Assembly (NCBI RefSeq): GCF_026810505.1
Contig: NZ_CP101750.1
Coordinates: forward strand, 6,808,515 to 6,872,514
Length of the DNA: 64,000 bases
From: Streptomyces sp. Je 1-369
GTDB taxonomy: Bacteria; Actinomycetota; Actinomycetes; Streptomycetales; Streptomycetaceae
Reading direction: 5' to 3'
Position numbers and translations under genes: made by a program. The notes under the pieces were generated by a model. That model was not told the DNA's origin, did no database searches, and saw only the letters and a list, made by a program, of their open reading frames with translations. Below, in pieces: positions 27,817-37,471 of this stretch (positions are counted from its first letter, which is position 1; each line of letters starts with the position of its first letter).

Positions 27817-28021
27817 GATGGCTCTCCTCCAGGGTGCGGTTGCGCCACACCTGCGGCGCGCTTCCTCCGTCCACCCTACTTGTCGGTAACTACGTGGCCA
27901 AGGGCGACCTCGGCGAGGCAAAGGTCACACTCGCGGCGGGGCTCCCCCGCACGCCCTCGCCGCCCGCTCGTGCGGGGGCGTACGTGCCGGAGGGCGGTGT
28001 GAGGCGGCGTCCGGCGTGGAG

Positions 28022-29287
28022 TCAGGAGAGGGCCGCCACCAGCGGTGGGGTCACCTGCGTGATCTGCCAGGCTCGCGCCCCGTGTGACGCGAGTGCCGCC
28101 GCAACCGACGTCTCGTCGACCTGCGTCGGCGGCTCCCAGCACACCCGCCGCACCGTGTCCGGGGTGATCAGGTTCTCCTGGGGCATGTTGAGTTGCTCGG
28201 CGAGGGAGGAGATCGCCGCGCGAGCGGCGGAGAGGCGCGCCGCCGCCGCCGGGTCGCGGTCCGCCCAGGAGCGGGGAGGCGGCGGGCCGCTCACCGTCTG
28301 GCCGGGCTGGGGGAGGTCCGCGTCGGGGAGCGCCTTCGCGCGGTCCACCGCCGCCTGCCACTGCTCCAGCTGCCGCCGCCCCATCCGGTGCCCGAACCCG
28401 GTCAGGCCCGCCAGCGCGTGCGCGTTCGGCGGCAGCCCGAGCGCCGCCTCCACGATCGCCCCGTCGCTGAGCACCTTGCCCGGCGACACGTCACGCCGCT
28501 GGGCCACCTTGTCGCGGGCGGTCCAGAGTTCCCGTACGACCGCCATCTGACGGCGTCGGCGGACCTTGTGCATGCCGGACGTACGGCGCCAGGGGTCCTT
28601 GCGGGGCGGCGCGGGCGGCGCGGACGCGATCGCGTCGAACTCCTCGCGGGCCCACTCCAGCTTGCCCTGTCGGTCGAGTTCCTTCTCCAGCGCGTCGCGC
28701 AGGTCGACGAGGAGCTCCACGTCGAGTGCCGCGTACCGCAGCCAGGGCTCGGGGAGCGGCCGGGTCGACCAGTCGACCGCGGAGTGCCCCTTCTCCAGGA
28801 CGTAGCCGAGCACGCTCTCCACCATCGCGCCGAGACCCACGCGCGGGAAACCGGCGAGGCGTCCCGCGAGCTCCGTGTCGAAGATGCGGGACGGGACCAT
28901 GCCTATTTCGCGCAGGCACGGCAGGTCCTGCGTGGCCGCGTGCAGGACCCACTCCGCGTCGCCGATGGCCTCGCCGAGCCCGGACAGGTCGGGGCAGGCG
29001 ACGGGGTCGATGAGCGCGGTGCCCGCGCCCTCGCGGCGGAGCTGGACGAGATAGGCCCGCTGTCCGTACCGGTAGCCGGACGCGCGCTCGGCGTCGACGG
29101 CGACGGGGCCGGTGCCACCGGCGTACGCGGCGATCATCTCCGCGAGGGCGTCCTCGTCGGCGATCACCGCCGGAATGCCGTCGCGGGGCTCGAGCAACGG
29201 GGTCGGCGCCGTTTCGACGTCGTCCGGAGGAGCGCCTCCGGTGGTTCGCAGTGAGTTGTCTGCTGCGGTCTCTTGGGCGTCGGTCAC
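28022..29287 (-). CDS. rnd: Ribonuclease D family 3'-5' exonuclease
   Basis: 421 residues from GTG 29287. DEDD exonuclease motifs: VAVDAERAS, then HAATQDLPCL, then YAALDVELLVDL (DEDDy tyrosine). An HRDC nucleic-acid-binding domain follows at about 245-325. The 40-residue acidic start and the C-terminal extension after HRDC are usual for actinobacterial RNase D. It trims the 3' ends of tRNA and other structured RNA. Confidence 0.9.
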   Translation of the reverse strand: MTDAQETAADNSLRTTGGAPPDDVETAPTPLLEPRDGIPAVIADEDALAEMIAAYAGGTGPVAVDAERASGYRYGQRAYLVQLRREGAGTALIDPVACPDLSGLGEAIGDAEWVLHAATQDLPCLREIGMVPSRIFDTELAGRLAGFPRVGLGAMVESVLGYVLEKGHSAVDWSTRPLPEPWLRYAALDVELLVDLRDALEKELDRQGKLEWAREEFDAIASAPPAPPRKDPWRRTSGMHKVRRRRQMAVVRELWTARDKVAQRRDVSPGKVLSDGAIVEAALGLPPNAHALAGLTGFGHRMGRRQLEQWQAAVDRAKALPDADLPQPGQTVSGPPPPRSWADRDPAAAARLSAARAAISSLAEQLNMPQENLITPDTVRRVCWEPPTQVDETSVAAALASHGARAWQITQVTPPLVAALS

Positions 29288-29312
29288 CTGTCAAGGGTAT
29301 CTGTGTATGGAC

Positions 29313-29348
29313 AGCGCCCGTCGACGGAACGTTCCGTCGACGGGCGCT
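29313..29348 (-). terminator. 36-bp perfect palindrome terminator
   Basis: AGCGCCCGTCGACGGAAC and its exact reverse complement are contiguous (29313-29330, 29331-29348). It lies just after the response-regulator stop (reverse strand) and 25 bp above the rnd start. The RNA would form a near loop-less stem. Mainly a terminator for the regulator gene. Confidence 0.8.
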
Positions 29349-29365
29349 CGGGGGGTGTAAATCAG

Positions 29366-30028
29366 TCAGTGGATGATGCCGGTGCGCAGCGCGACCGCCA
29401 CCATCCCGGCCCGGTCACCCGTGCCGAGCTTGCGCGCGATCCGGGCGAGGTGGCTCTTCACGGTCAGGGCGGACAGGCCCATCGAGACGCCGATGGCCTT
29501 GTTGGACTGGCCCTCCGCGACCAGGCGCAGCACCTCGACCTCACGGCCGGACAGCTCTCGGTAGCCGCCGGGGTGGCTCGGGGTGCCCGGAGGGCGACGG
29601 TGCATGCGGGCGGCGGCCGAACCGATGGGGGCCGCGCCGGGGCGGGTGGGGAGTCCGACGTTCGTACGGGTGCCGGTGACGACGTAGCCCTTGACGCCGC
29701 CCGCGAGGGCGTTGCGCACGGCACCGATGTCGTCGGCGGCGGAGAGGGCGAGGCCGTTGGGCCAGCCCGCGGCACGGGTTTCGGAGAGGAGCGTCAGGCC
29801 GGAGCCGTCGGGGAGGTGGACATCAGCGACGCAGATGTCCCGGGGGTTGCCGATGCGGGGACGAGCCTCCGCGATGGACGAGGCCTCGATGACGTCGCGT
29901 ACACCGAGTGCCCACAGGTGGCGGGTGACGGTGGAACGGACGCGGGGGTCGGCCACGACGACCATGGCGGTCGGCTTGTTCGGGCGGTAGGCGACCAGGC
30001 TTGCGGGCTGCTCGAGGAGAACGGACAC
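29366..30028 (-). CDS. LuxR-type response regulator
   Basis: 220 residues from GTG 30028, with AGGAGG upstream; a longer frame to 30121 has no matching site. The receiver domain has the phospho-acceptor Asp69 (VADVHLPDG) and the conserved Lys region GVKGYVV; the N-terminal acidic pocket reads VVVADP. A linker rich in Arg/Pro leads to a LuxR/NarL helix-turn-helix (LSGREVEVLRLVAEGQSNKAIG to TVKSHLARIARKLG). No sensor kinase gene is adjacent, so it is an orphan regulator in this window. Confidence 0.85.
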   Translation of the reverse strand: MSVLLEQPASLVAYRPNKPTAMVVVADPRVRSTVTRHLWALGVRDVIEASSIAEARPRIGNPRDICVADVHLPDGSGLTLLSETRAAGWPNGLALSAADDIGAVRNALAGGVKGYVVTGTRTNVGLPTRPGAAPIGSAAARMHRRPPGTPSHPGGYRELSGREVEVLRLVAEGQSNKAIGVSMGLSALTVKSHLARIARKLGTGDRAGMVAVALRTGIIH

Positions 30029-30327
30029 CAGGCCTCCTGGATGGGGGGACGGGAGGGGCCGGCTCGGGGATGAAGCCGGGACGAACCGTGCTTTCAAGGT
30101 CACAAACCTCTTCGGCAGCAATCCTTGTCGCCTTTAGGGAATGATCACGATTTGGTGAGCAATAATTCGGGCAATTCGGACACGCACTCGATCATCCGAA
30201 GATCAAACCGAACACGCCCACGTTCGAGTGACCCCTCGCGAGGCAAACCCCGGTACAAGACGAACCCCGCGGCGCGGGCCGCGGGGTAGGGGAGTGAATG
30301 TTCGAGGAAGGATCGAGCGGGTGTTCG
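30029..30327. other. 299-bp intergenic region between DUF3000 gene and response regulator
   Basis: Contains the DUF3000-gene terminator (30264-30287) and, near 30130-30200, an unusually AT-rich stretch for this genome (TTTGGTGAGCAATAATTCGG). That stretch probably holds the response-regulator promoter; two CGAATT copies 10 bp apart (reverse strand) might bind a regulator. No gene seen. Confidence 0.5.
30264..30287 (-). terminator. Terminator after the DUF3000 gene
   Basis: ACCCCGCGG (30264-30272) pairs with CCGCGGGGT (30279-30287) around a 6-base loop, 40 bp downstream of the stop at 30328. Confidence 0.65.
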
Positions 30328-31041
30328 TCAGCGAGGCAGGGGGCCCCGCCGTTGCGGCAGTGACACAACGGAGCCGTCGCCCGACCCGCCCGGACCGGAC
30401 GACCCGCCCGGCCCCGCCGATCCGCCGGACCCGTCCGCCCCCACCGGCGGCAGCCCCGCGACCTGGCAGAGCAGATCGCACCACGCCGCCAGATGCGCCC
30501 CCGTGTCCGGCACCCCGCCACCGCCCTCCCGCGGCGTCCACGACGCCCGGATCTCGATCTGCGAGGCGGGCGGCCGCTCCGAGAGCCCTCCGAAGTAGTG
30601 CGAGCCGGCGCGCGTCACCGTGCCGCTCGCCTCGCCCGCCGAGAGCCCCCGCGCACTCAGCGCCCCGGTCAGCCACGACCAGCAGACCTCCGGCAGCAGC
30701 GGATCCGCCGCCATCTCCGGTTCGAGCTCCGCCCGTACGAGCGTGACGAGCCGGAAAGTGCCCTGCCACGCGTCGTGCCCCGCCGGATCGTGGAGCAGTA
30801 CGAGTCTGCCGTCGGCGAGGTCCTCCTCACCGTCCACGACCGCCGCCTCCAGCGCGTACGCGTGCGGCGCGAGCCGTTGCGGCGGCCGCGTCGGATCGAT
30901 CTCGATCTCCGGCCGCAGCCGTGCCCCCCGCAGCGCGTCGACCGCCGCGCGGAAGGGCAACGGAGTCGAATCCGCCACCTTTCCCTCCGAACCGTCCATC
31001 TCGCCAGCGCCGTCCGACCGTTGTCCCTGAGCCGCAGCCAT
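30328..31041 (-). CDS. DUF3000 family protein
   Basis: 237 residues from ATG 31041; the ribosome site is weak, and an internal GTG or ATG about 15-25 codons later could be the true start. The central part (PFRAAVDALRGARLRPEIEI, then LAPHAYALEAAV, LVLLHDPAGHDAWQGTFRLV) fits the actinobacterial DUF3000 family of unknown function, always near hemE in my recollection. The C-terminus is Gly/Ser/Pro-rich. Divergent from hemE across 85 bp. Confidence 0.8.
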   Translation of the reverse strand: MAAAQGQRSDGAGEMDGSEGKVADSTPLPFRAAVDALRGARLRPEIEIDPTRPPQRLAPHAYALEAAVVDGEEDLADGRLVLLHDPAGHDAWQGTFRLVTLVRAELEPEMAADPLLPEVCWSWLTGALSARGLSAGEASGTVTRAGSHYFGGLSERPPASQIEIRASWTPREGGGGVPDTGAHLAAWCDLLCQVAGLPPVGADGSGGSAGPGGSSGPGGSGDGSVVSLPQRRGPLPR

Positions 31042-31126
31042 GCGGGGAAGGTTAAGGGGAACGGCGCCTTCGCGCAGGGAGAGACACCCGTCGGGGGGTT
31101 CCCGGTCAACGTGCGAGACTTTCCGC

Positions 31127-32200
31127 GTGAGTGCCAATGACAGCCGTGGCCCCGAGGGCCGGCAGAACACAGCGACGTACGACTCCCCCTTCATGAAGGC
31201 GTGCAGGCGCGAGGCAGTGCCGCACACGCCGGTCTGGTTCATGCGGCAGGCGGGGCGCTCACTTCCCGAGTACCGCAAGGTCCGCGAGGGCACGGCCATG
31301 CTGGAGTCCTGCATGCGCCCCGACCTCGTCACCGAGATCACGCTGCAGCCCGTGCGCCGCCACAACGTCGACGCCGCCATCTACTTCAGCGACATCGTCG
31401 TCCCGCTCAAGGCCATCGGCATCGACCTCGACATCAAGCCGGGCGTCGGTCCCGTCGTCGAGAAGCCGATCCGTACGCGCGCCGACCTCGCTCAGCTGCG
31501 GGACCTCACGCCCGACGACGTCCACTACGTCACCGAGGCGATGGGGATGCTGACGGCCGAGCTCGGCTCGACGCCGCTCATCGGGTTCGCCGGTGCGCCT
31601 TTCACTCTCGCGAGCTACCTCGTGGAGGGCGGTCCGAGCCGTAACCACGAGCACACCAAGGCGCTGATGTACGGCGACCCGCAGCTCTGGGCCGACCTGC
31701 TCGACCGCCTCGCGGAGATCACCGCCGCCTTCCTGAAGGTGCAGATCGAGGCGGGTGCGAGCGCCGTGCAGCTCTTCGACTCGTGGGTGGGCGCGCTGGC
31801 GCCCGCCGACTACCGCCGCTCGGTGATGCCCGCCTCGGCGAAGGTCTTCGACGCGGTCGCCTCGTACGGCGTGCCGCGCATCCACTTCGGTGTCGGCACC
31901 GGCGAGCTCCTCGGTCTCATGGGTGAGGCGGGCGCCGATGTCGTGGGCGCGGACTGGCGGGTGCCGGTGGACGAAGCCGCGCGCCGCGTCGGGCCCGGCA
32001 AGGCGATCCAGGGCAACCTGGACCCGGCCGTCCTCTTCTCCACGCGGGAGGCCGTCGAGCGGAAGGCGGACGAGGTCCTCGCCGCTGCGAGCGGTCTGGA
32101 GGGGCACATCTTCAACCTCGGGCACGGCGTCCTGCCCACGACCGACCCTGAGGCGCTGACCCGCCTCGTGGAGTACGTGCACACGCGCACGGCCGTCTGA
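31127..32200 (+). CDS. hemE: Uroporphyrinogen decarboxylase
   Basis: 357 residues from GTG 31127; there is no clear Shine-Dalgarno sequence, so it may be read from a leaderless or near-leaderless message. N-terminal signature PVWFMRQAGRSLPEYR with the substrate-binding Arg; IYFSDIVVPLKA; FAGAPFTLASYLVEGG; and HFGVGTGELLGLM. Removes four carboxyl groups from uroporphyrinogen III to give coproporphyrinogen III. Works with hemG and hemQ downstream in the coproporphyrin-dependent haem pathway. Confidence 0.95.
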   Translation: MSANDSRGPEGRQNTATYDSPFMKACRREAVPHTPVWFMRQAGRSLPEYRKVREGTAMLESCMRPDLVTEITLQPVRRHNVDAAIYFSDIVVPLKAIGIDLDIKPGVGPVVEKPIRTRADLAQLRDLTPDDVHYVTEAMGMLTAELGSTPLIGFAGAPFTLASYLVEGGPSRNHEHTKALMYGDPQLWADLLDRLAEITAAFLKVQIEAGASAVQLFDSWVGALAPADYRRSVMPASAKVFDAVASYGVPRIHFGVGTGELLGLMGEAGADVVGADWRVPVDEAARRVGPGKAIQGNLDPAVLFSTREAVERKADEVLAAASGLEGHIFNLGHGVLPTTDPEALTRLVEYVHTRTAV

Positions 32201-32227
32201 ACGGCGGACGTCTGAAAGATGTCTGAA

Positions 32228-32263
32228 AAGGGTCCCTGTCCGATCGGGCAGGGACCCTTCTCG
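32228..32263. terminator. Bidirectional terminator between hemE and the FAD oxidoreductase
   Basis: AAGGGTCCCTG (32228-32238) pairs perfectly with CAGGGACCCTT (32249-32259), with A-rich and T/C-rich flanks on the two sides. Serves the convergent genes hemE (+) and 32278 (-). Confidence 0.85.
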
Positions 32264-32277
32264 CGGTCCCGGGGGTC

Positions 32278-33669
32278 CTAACTCTCCGACCGCACCGCCG
32301 CCACCGCCTTGCGCGCCGCCACCAGGACCGGGTCCCACACCGGGGAGAACGGCGGCGCGTACCCGAGGTCGAGCGCCGTCATCTGCTCCACCGTCATCTG
32401 CGCCGTCAGCGCGACGGCCGCCACGTCGACGCGCTTGCCCGCGCCCTCGCGGCCGACGATCTGGACGCCGAGGAGCCGCCCCGTGCGCCGCTCGGCGATC
32501 ATCTTCACCTTCATCGGCGCGGCCCCCGGGTAGTAACCGGCCCGGCTCGTCGACTCGATGGTCACCGTCACGAAGCGGAAGCCCGCGGCCAGCGCGTCCT
32601 TCTCGCGCAGACCGGTACGGGCGATCTCCAGGTCGCAGACCTTGCTGACCGCCGTGCCGACGACGCCGGGGAACGTCGCGTAGCCCCCGCCCGCGTTGGA
32701 GCCGATGACCTGCCCGTGCTTGTTGGCGTGCGTGCCGAGCGCGATGTGCCGCTCGCGCCCCGACACCAGGTCGAGGACCTCCACGCAGTCGCCGCCCGCC
32801 CAGATGTCGTCATGGCCGCGCACCCGCATCGCCAGGTCGGTCAGGAGTCCGCCGTACGCGCCGAGCGGCAGACCCGCCTCACGCGCGAGCTTCGTCTCCG
32901 GACGTACGCCGATGCCGAGCACCACCACGTCCGCCGGGTACTCGGCGTCCGCCGTCACCACCGCCCCGGCCCGCCCGTCGTCGTCCGTCAGGATCTCGGT
33001 GACCTCGGCGCCGTTCACCATGGCGATGCCCATGCCCGTCATCGCGTCGTGCACGAGGCAGCCCATGTCCGGGTCGAGCGTCGCCATCGGCTCCTTGCCG
33101 CGGTTGACGACCGTCACCTCGTAGCCGCGGTTGACGAGGGCCTCCGCCATCTCGACGCCGATGTAGCCCGCGCCGATCACCACGGCGCGGCGGCCCGGCG
33201 TCCGGGCCAGCGTGTCGAGCAGGGCCTGGCCGTCGTCCAAGGTCTGCACACCGTGCACGTTGGGCGCGTCGATGCCGGGGAGCGCCGGGCGCAGGGGGCG
33301 CGCGCCGGTGGCGATGACGAGCTTGTCGTACGCCGTCCAGTACTCCTCGCCCGCCTCCGGATCCCGGGCCAGGACGCGGCGGCCCGGGACGTCGATCCGC
33401 ACCACCTCCGTGCGCATCCGCAGATCGATCTCCCGCTCACGGTGCTGCTCGGGCGTCCGCGCGATCAGATCGTCCCGCTCGCCGACGTCGCCGCCCACCC
33501 AGTAGGGGATGCCGCAGGCGGAGTACGACGTGAAGTGGCCGCGTTCGAACGCGACGATCTCCAGTTCGTCGGGGCCCTTGAGCCTGCGCGCCTGCGACGC
33601 GGCGGACATGCCCGCCGCGTCGCCCCCGATGATCACCAGTCGCTCTCGTGTACTGCTCGTGCCGCTCAT
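32278..33669 (-). CDS. FAD-dependent pyridine nucleotide-disulfide oxidoreductase (CoA-disulfide reductase/NADH oxidase-like)
   Basis: 463 residues from ATG 33669 (an in-frame GTG two codons earlier is equally possible; no clear ribosome site). N-terminal FAD site VIIGGDAAGMSAASQ, single redox Cys52 in SYSACGIPYWVGGD, NAD site VVIGAGYIGVEMAEAL, second FAD motif DDIWAGGDCVEV, and a C-terminal dimerisation domain. One active Cys instead of CxxxxC is typical of CoA-disulfide reductase and NADH oxidase. Streptomyces use mycothiol, so a thiol or NADH-oxidase role is open. Confidence 0.85.
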   Translation of the reverse strand: MSGTSSTRERLVIIGGDAAGMSAASQARRLKGPDELEIVAFERGHFTSYSACGIPYWVGGDVGERDDLIARTPEQHREREIDLRMRTEVVRIDVPGRRVLARDPEAGEEYWTAYDKLVIATGARPLRPALPGIDAPNVHGVQTLDDGQALLDTLARTPGRRAVVIGAGYIGVEMAEALVNRGYEVTVVNRGKEPMATLDPDMGCLVHDAMTGMGIAMVNGAEVTEILTDDDGRAGAVVTADAEYPADVVVLGIGVRPETKLAREAGLPLGAYGGLLTDLAMRVRGHDDIWAGGDCVEVLDLVSGRERHIALGTHANKHGQVIGSNAGGGYATFPGVVGTAVSKVCDLEIARTGLREKDALAAGFRFVTVTIESTSRAGYYPGAAPMKVKMIAERRTGRLLGVQIVGREGAGKRVDVAAVALTAQMTVEQMTALDLGYAPPFSPVWDPVLVAARKAVAAVRSES

Positions 33670-33700
33670 GGGCACACGCTACGGCGGGGTCGCCGCGCGC

Positions 33701-34612
33701 TCAGTCCTCGCCCTGTCCGTCGCCCGCGGCCCGGCGCATCCACCGGGGACGTACGACGCGCAGCCACAGCAGCGCGAGCAGCGCCACGACCGCCGCGAAC
33801 GGCAGGACCGCCGCGAGGACGATCGCGACCCAGCGCAGCGCGGTCACGAACGCGTCCCAGCCGCCCCCGAGCGCGTCCCCGAACGACGGGTCGTCGTCCT
33901 GCGCGTCCGCCGTCGCCCCGTTCTCGGTGAGCGAGAGGGTGATCGTGGCCAGGCTCGTCCGGTCCTTCAGCGACGCCTGCTGGGCGAGCAGCGCCTCCAG
34001 GTCGGCCTGGCGGGTGCTCAACTCCCCCTCCAGGGTGACCACATCGCTGAGCTTGGTCGCCCTGTCCATCAGCTCCCGCACGCGCGCCACGCTCGCCCGC
34101 TGCGACTTGACGCGGCTCTCCACGTCGACGACCTGATCGGTGACGTCCTGGGCCTTCGCGTCCTTGCCGAGGAGCTTGCCGGTGCCTTCGAGGGCGGTGA
34201 GGACGTCCTCGTACTTGTCCTGCGGCACGCGCAGCACGACACGGGAGCGCTCGCGTCCCTCGCCGTCGCGCGAGGTGCTCTCGTTCCCCACGATGCCCCC
34301 GGCGTCCTCGGCCGCCTCGCGGGCCTCGTCCAGCGCCTCGGGCACATCGTCGACGCGGACGGTGAGCTTCGCGGTGCGGATGATGTGGGTGTCGGTGAGC
34401 TTGGGCTGCTCGCGGTCGGCCTTGCTGCCCGCGGCGCCCTTCCCGTTGCCCTCGGCCTGGAGACCCGCGGCCTTGTCGCTGCCCCCGGCACCGGAGTCGC
34501 TGCTGTCGTCCCCCGCGTTCGTGCACCCCGTGAGCGCGAGCGCGATCGCCAGCAGGAGACCGGCGAAGACCTGGATCGTGCGGTGCTGAGCGGACTTGCT
34601 GGACGCGCGCAT
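33701..34612 (-). CDS. DUF4349 membrane-anchored lipoprotein
   Basis: 303 residues from ATG 34612, with GGGGGGT upstream. Lipobox LTGC, Cys30, then a Ser/Gly/Lys linker. The DUF4349 core starts near residue 75 (IIRTAKLTVRVDDVPEALDEAREAAEDAGG) and includes a coiled-coil (about 165-215). A single membrane segment (about 262-288) and a basic tail close the protein, so it is anchored at both ends. Function unknown. Confidence 0.8.
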   Translation of the reverse strand: MRASSKSAQHRTIQVFAGLLLAIALALTGCTNAGDDSSDSGAGGSDKAAGLQAEGNGKGAAGSKADREQPKLTDTHIIRTAKLTVRVDDVPEALDEAREAAEDAGGIVGNESTSRDGEGRERSRVVLRVPQDKYEDVLTALEGTGKLLGKDAKAQDVTDQVVDVESRVKSQRASVARVRELMDRATKLSDVVTLEGELSTRQADLEALLAQQASLKDRTSLATITLSLTENGATADAQDDDPSFGDALGGGWDAFVTALRWVAIVLAAVLPFAAVVALLALLWLRVVRPRWMRRAAGDGQGED

Positions 34613-34749
34613 CGGCGTACCCCCCGAGGAACGGTGACTGATGCTCCTACGACGGAGGAGCGGGGCACAACGATGGTTGCCGTGCGGTCCCGATGAGGTC
34701 ACGGTGGGGACTCGCCGGTCGCGAGGACGGGGTCTGAGAGAGTGGAGGC

Positions 34750-36213
34750 ATGCGCGCAACGGACACAGGTACGGGTAACGGTCACGCCGTCGTCATCGGA
34801 GGCGGGATCGCCGGACTGGCCGCCGCGCACCGGCTGCTCACCGCCGACCCGGACCGCAGGGTGACCGTCCTGGAGGCCTCCGACCGGCTCGGCGGCAAGC
34901 TCCACGCCGGGGAGATCGCCGGGGTCCGCGTCGACCTCGGCGCCGAGTCGCTGCTCGCCCGCCGCCCCGAGGCCGTCGCCCTCGCCCGCGAGGTGGGCCT
35001 CGCCGACCGCCTCCAGCCGCCCGCCACCGCGACCGCCGCGATCTGGACCCGCGGCGCCCTGCGCCCCATGCCCAAGGGCCACGTCATGGGCGTACCCGGC
35101 GACGCGTCCGCCCTCGCGGGTGTCCTCTCCGAAGAGGGCCTGCGCCGCATCGCACGGGACGGCGAACTGCCGCCCACCGAAGTCGGCGACGACGTCGCCG
35201 TCGGCGAGTACGTCGCCGCGCGCCTCGGCAGGGAAGTCGTCGACCGGCTCGTGGAACCGCTGCTCGGCGGGGTCTACGCGGGCGACGCGTACCGCATCTC
35301 GATGCGCTCGGCCGTCCCCCAGCTCTTCGAGGCCGCCCGCACGCACACCTCCCTCACGGAGGGCGTCCGCGCCATCCAGGCGCGCGCGGCGAAGAACCAG
35401 CAGACAGGGCCCGTCTTCATGGGCATCGAGGGCGGCGTCGGACAGCTGCCGCTCGCCGTCGCCGACGCGGTGCGCGCGCGGGGCGGCGAGATCCGCACGG
35501 GCACACCGGTCACCGAGCTGCGGCGCACCCCGACGGGCTGGCAGGTCGGCACCGAGGAGCAGGTCATCGACGCGGACGCCGTGGTCGTCGCCGTGCCCGC
35601 GCACTCCGCCGCCGCGCTCCTCGGCGTCGAGGCCCCCGCCGCCGCTGCCGAGCTCGCCACGGTCGAGTACGCCTCCATGGCGCTGATGACCCTCGCGTAC
35701 CGGCGCAGCGAAACCGACCTCCCTGAAGGGAGCGGTTTTCTCGTCCCGCCGGTCGACGGGCACACCATCAAGGCGTCCACGTTCGCGTCGCGCAAGTGGG
35801 GCTGGATCGACGACGAGGACCCCGACCTGCTCGTCCTTCGGACGTCGGTGGGGCGGTACGGCGAGACGGAGATCCTGCGGCGCGACGACGCCGAGCTCAT
35901 CGAACTCTCCCGGCGTGACCTGCGCGCCGCCACCGGCCTGGACGCCGAGCCCGTCGCCACTCGCGTCACCCGCTGGCACGACGGCCTGCCGCAGTATCCC
36001 GTCGGGCACCACGCGCGCGTGGCCCGTATCCGCGAGCACGTGGCCAAGCTGCCGGGACTCGCCGTGTGCGGAGCGGCGTACGACGGCGTCGGCATCCCCG
36101 CCTGCATCGCGAGCGCCCATGCCGCCGTCGACCAGCTGGGCGGCGACCGGGCCGGTGTGGAGGAGCTCACCCGCAACCCGGTGCAGAGTCTGCACGGCGG
36201 CGGAGGAGAATAG
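34750..36213 (+). CDS. hemG: Coproporphyrinogen III oxidase (HemG/CgoX), FAD-dependent
   Basis: 487 residues from ATG 34750; GGAGG lies close upstream. FAD Rossmann motif [16 protein letters not shown] at about residues 14-29, then SDRLGGKL, and the C-terminal FAD contact [17 protein letters not shown]. In Gram-positive bacteria this HemY-type enzyme oxidises coproporphyrinogen III to coproporphyrin III. It is followed 4 bp later by hemQ, which finishes the same pathway. Confidence 0.92.
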   Translation: MRATDTGTGNGHAVVIGGGIAGLAAAHRLLTADPDRRVTVLEASDRLGGKLHAGEIAGVRVDLGAESLLARRPEAVALAREVGLADRLQPPATATAAIWTRGALRPMPKGHVMGVPGDASALAGVLSEEGLRRIARDGELPPTEVGDDVAVGEYVAARLGREVVDRLVEPLLGGVYAGDAYRISMRSAVPQLFEAARTHTSLTEGVRAIQARAAKNQQTGPVFMGIEGGVGQLPLAVADAVRARGGEIRTGTPVTELRRTPTGWQVGTEEQVIDADAVVVAVPAHSAAALLGVEAPAAAAELATVEYASMALMTLAYRRSETDLPEGSGFLVPPVDGHTIKASTFASRKWGWIDDEDPDLLVLRTSVGRYGETEILRRDDAELIELSRRDLRAATGLDAEPVATRVTRWHDGLPQYPVGHHARVARIREHVAKLPGLAVCGAAYDGVGIPACIASAHAAVDQLGGDRAGVEELTRNPVQSLHGGGGE

Positions 36214-36217
36214 GGTC

Positions 36218-36937
36218 ATGAGTGACGACGCCCCCGCCAAGACGCCCAACGCGGGCAAGAAGGCCAAGGACCTCAACGAGGTCATCCGCTACACCCTGTG
36301 GTCCGTCTTCAAGCTGCGCGACGTGCTGCCCGAGCAGCGCGCGGGCTACGCCGAAGAGGTCCAGGACCTGTTCGACCAGCTCGCCGCCAAGGACGTCACC
36401 GTCCGCGGCACCTACGACGTCTCCGGTCTGCGCGCCGACGCCGACCTGATGATCTGGTGGCACGCCGAGACCGCCGACGAGCTGCAGGAGGCCTACAACC
36501 TCTTCCGCCGCACCAAGCTCGGCCGCGCCCTCGAACCGGTCTGGTCGAACATGGCGCTGCACCGCCCCGCCGAGTTCAACAAGTCGCACATCCCGGCCTT
36601 CCTCGCCGACGAGACGCCGCGCAACTACATCAGCGTCTACCCCTTCGTGCGCTCCTACGACTGGTACCTGCTGCCCGACGAGGACCGTCGCCGCATGCTC
36701 AAGGACCACGGCATGATGGCCCGCGGCTACCCCGACGTGCGCGCCAACACGGTCGCCTCGTTCTCCCTGGGCGACTACGAGTGGCTCCTCGCCTTCGAGG
36801 CCGACGAGCTGTACCGCATCGTCGACCTCATGCGTCACCTGCGCGCCTCCGAGGCCCGCATGCACGTACGCGAAGAGGTCCCGTTCTACACGGGCCGCCG
36901 CAAGTCGGTGGCGGAGCTCGTGGCGGGTCTCGCCTAG
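36218..36937 (+). CDS. hemQ: Coproheme decarboxylase (chlorite-dismutase-like)
   Basis: 239 residues from ATG 36218, with GGAGGAG upstream inside the end of hemG. Family signatures: [39 protein letters not shown] with the active-site Tyr, and the C-terminal [22 protein letters not shown] block around the haem-binding His. Converts coproheme to protohaem with hydrogen peroxide. Translationally linked to hemG. Confidence 0.93.
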   Translation: MSDDAPAKTPNAGKKAKDLNEVIRYTLWSVFKLRDVLPEQRAGYAEEVQDLFDQLAAKDVTVRGTYDVSGLRADADLMIWWHAETADELQEAYNLFRRTKLGRALEPVWSNMALHRPAEFNKSHIPAFLADETPRNYISVYPFVRSYDWYLLPDEDRRRMLKDHGMMARGYPDVRANTVASFSLGDYEWLLAFEADELYRIVDLMRHLRASEARMHVREEVPFYTGRRKSVAELVAGLA

Positions 36938-37080
36938 GTAATTCGGTTGCCGCGCCTGTCCGGTGCGGGTTTCATCGAGAGGTCGAAGCCACGGACAGAA
37001 AGACGGTGAGTGTATGCCCAGGGCCCTGCGGAACAGCTCGGAGTCATCCCCTTCCGCAACGCTCAGGAGTCATCCTCACC

Positions 37081-37455
37081 ATGTCCCGCAACACCTCTCG
37101 GCGGGCCCGCACTGAAGCGCGCGCCCAGTCCTTCCGCTGCCTTCAGTGCGGTCTCGACGTCCCGATGACCGCACCGGGCACCGACCACCGCAATCACTGC
37201 CCGAACTGCCTGTGGAGCCGTCACCTCGACGACACCCCGGGCGACCGGGCCGCCGACTGCGGTGCCCGGATGGAACCCCTCGCCATCTCCGTCCGCGGAG
37301 ACGGCGAATGGGTCCTCGTCCACCGCTGCACCCACTGCGGCGTCCTGCACGCCAACCGCACGGCCGGTGACGACAACGCGCTGCCGCTGACGCGGCTCGC
37401 GGTGCGTCCGCTCGCCCAGCCGCCGTTCCCGTTGGAGCGCCTGGCCGCGCTGTGA
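37081..37455 (+). CDS. RNHCP domain zinc-ribbon-like protein
   Basis: 124 residues from ATG 37081. Two Cys pairs frame the name-giving RNHCP motif: FRCLQCGLDV, then DHRNHCPNCLWSRHLDD; a third pair (CTHCGVLH) follows. This is a short predicted zinc-binding protein of unknown function. GGAGTCATCC occurs twice in the 50 bp upstream, giving two possible ribosome sites. A 33-codon frame (ATG 37014 to TGA 37115) overlaps the start and could act as a leader reading frame. Confidence 0.8.
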   Translation: MSRNTSRRARTEARAQSFRCLQCGLDVPMTAPGTDHRNHCPNCLWSRHLDDTPGDRAADCGARMEPLAISVRGDGEWVLVHRCTHCGVLHANRTAGDDNALPLTRLAVRPLAQPPFPLERLAAL

Positions 37456-37471
37456 ACGGCTGGGGCAGGCC

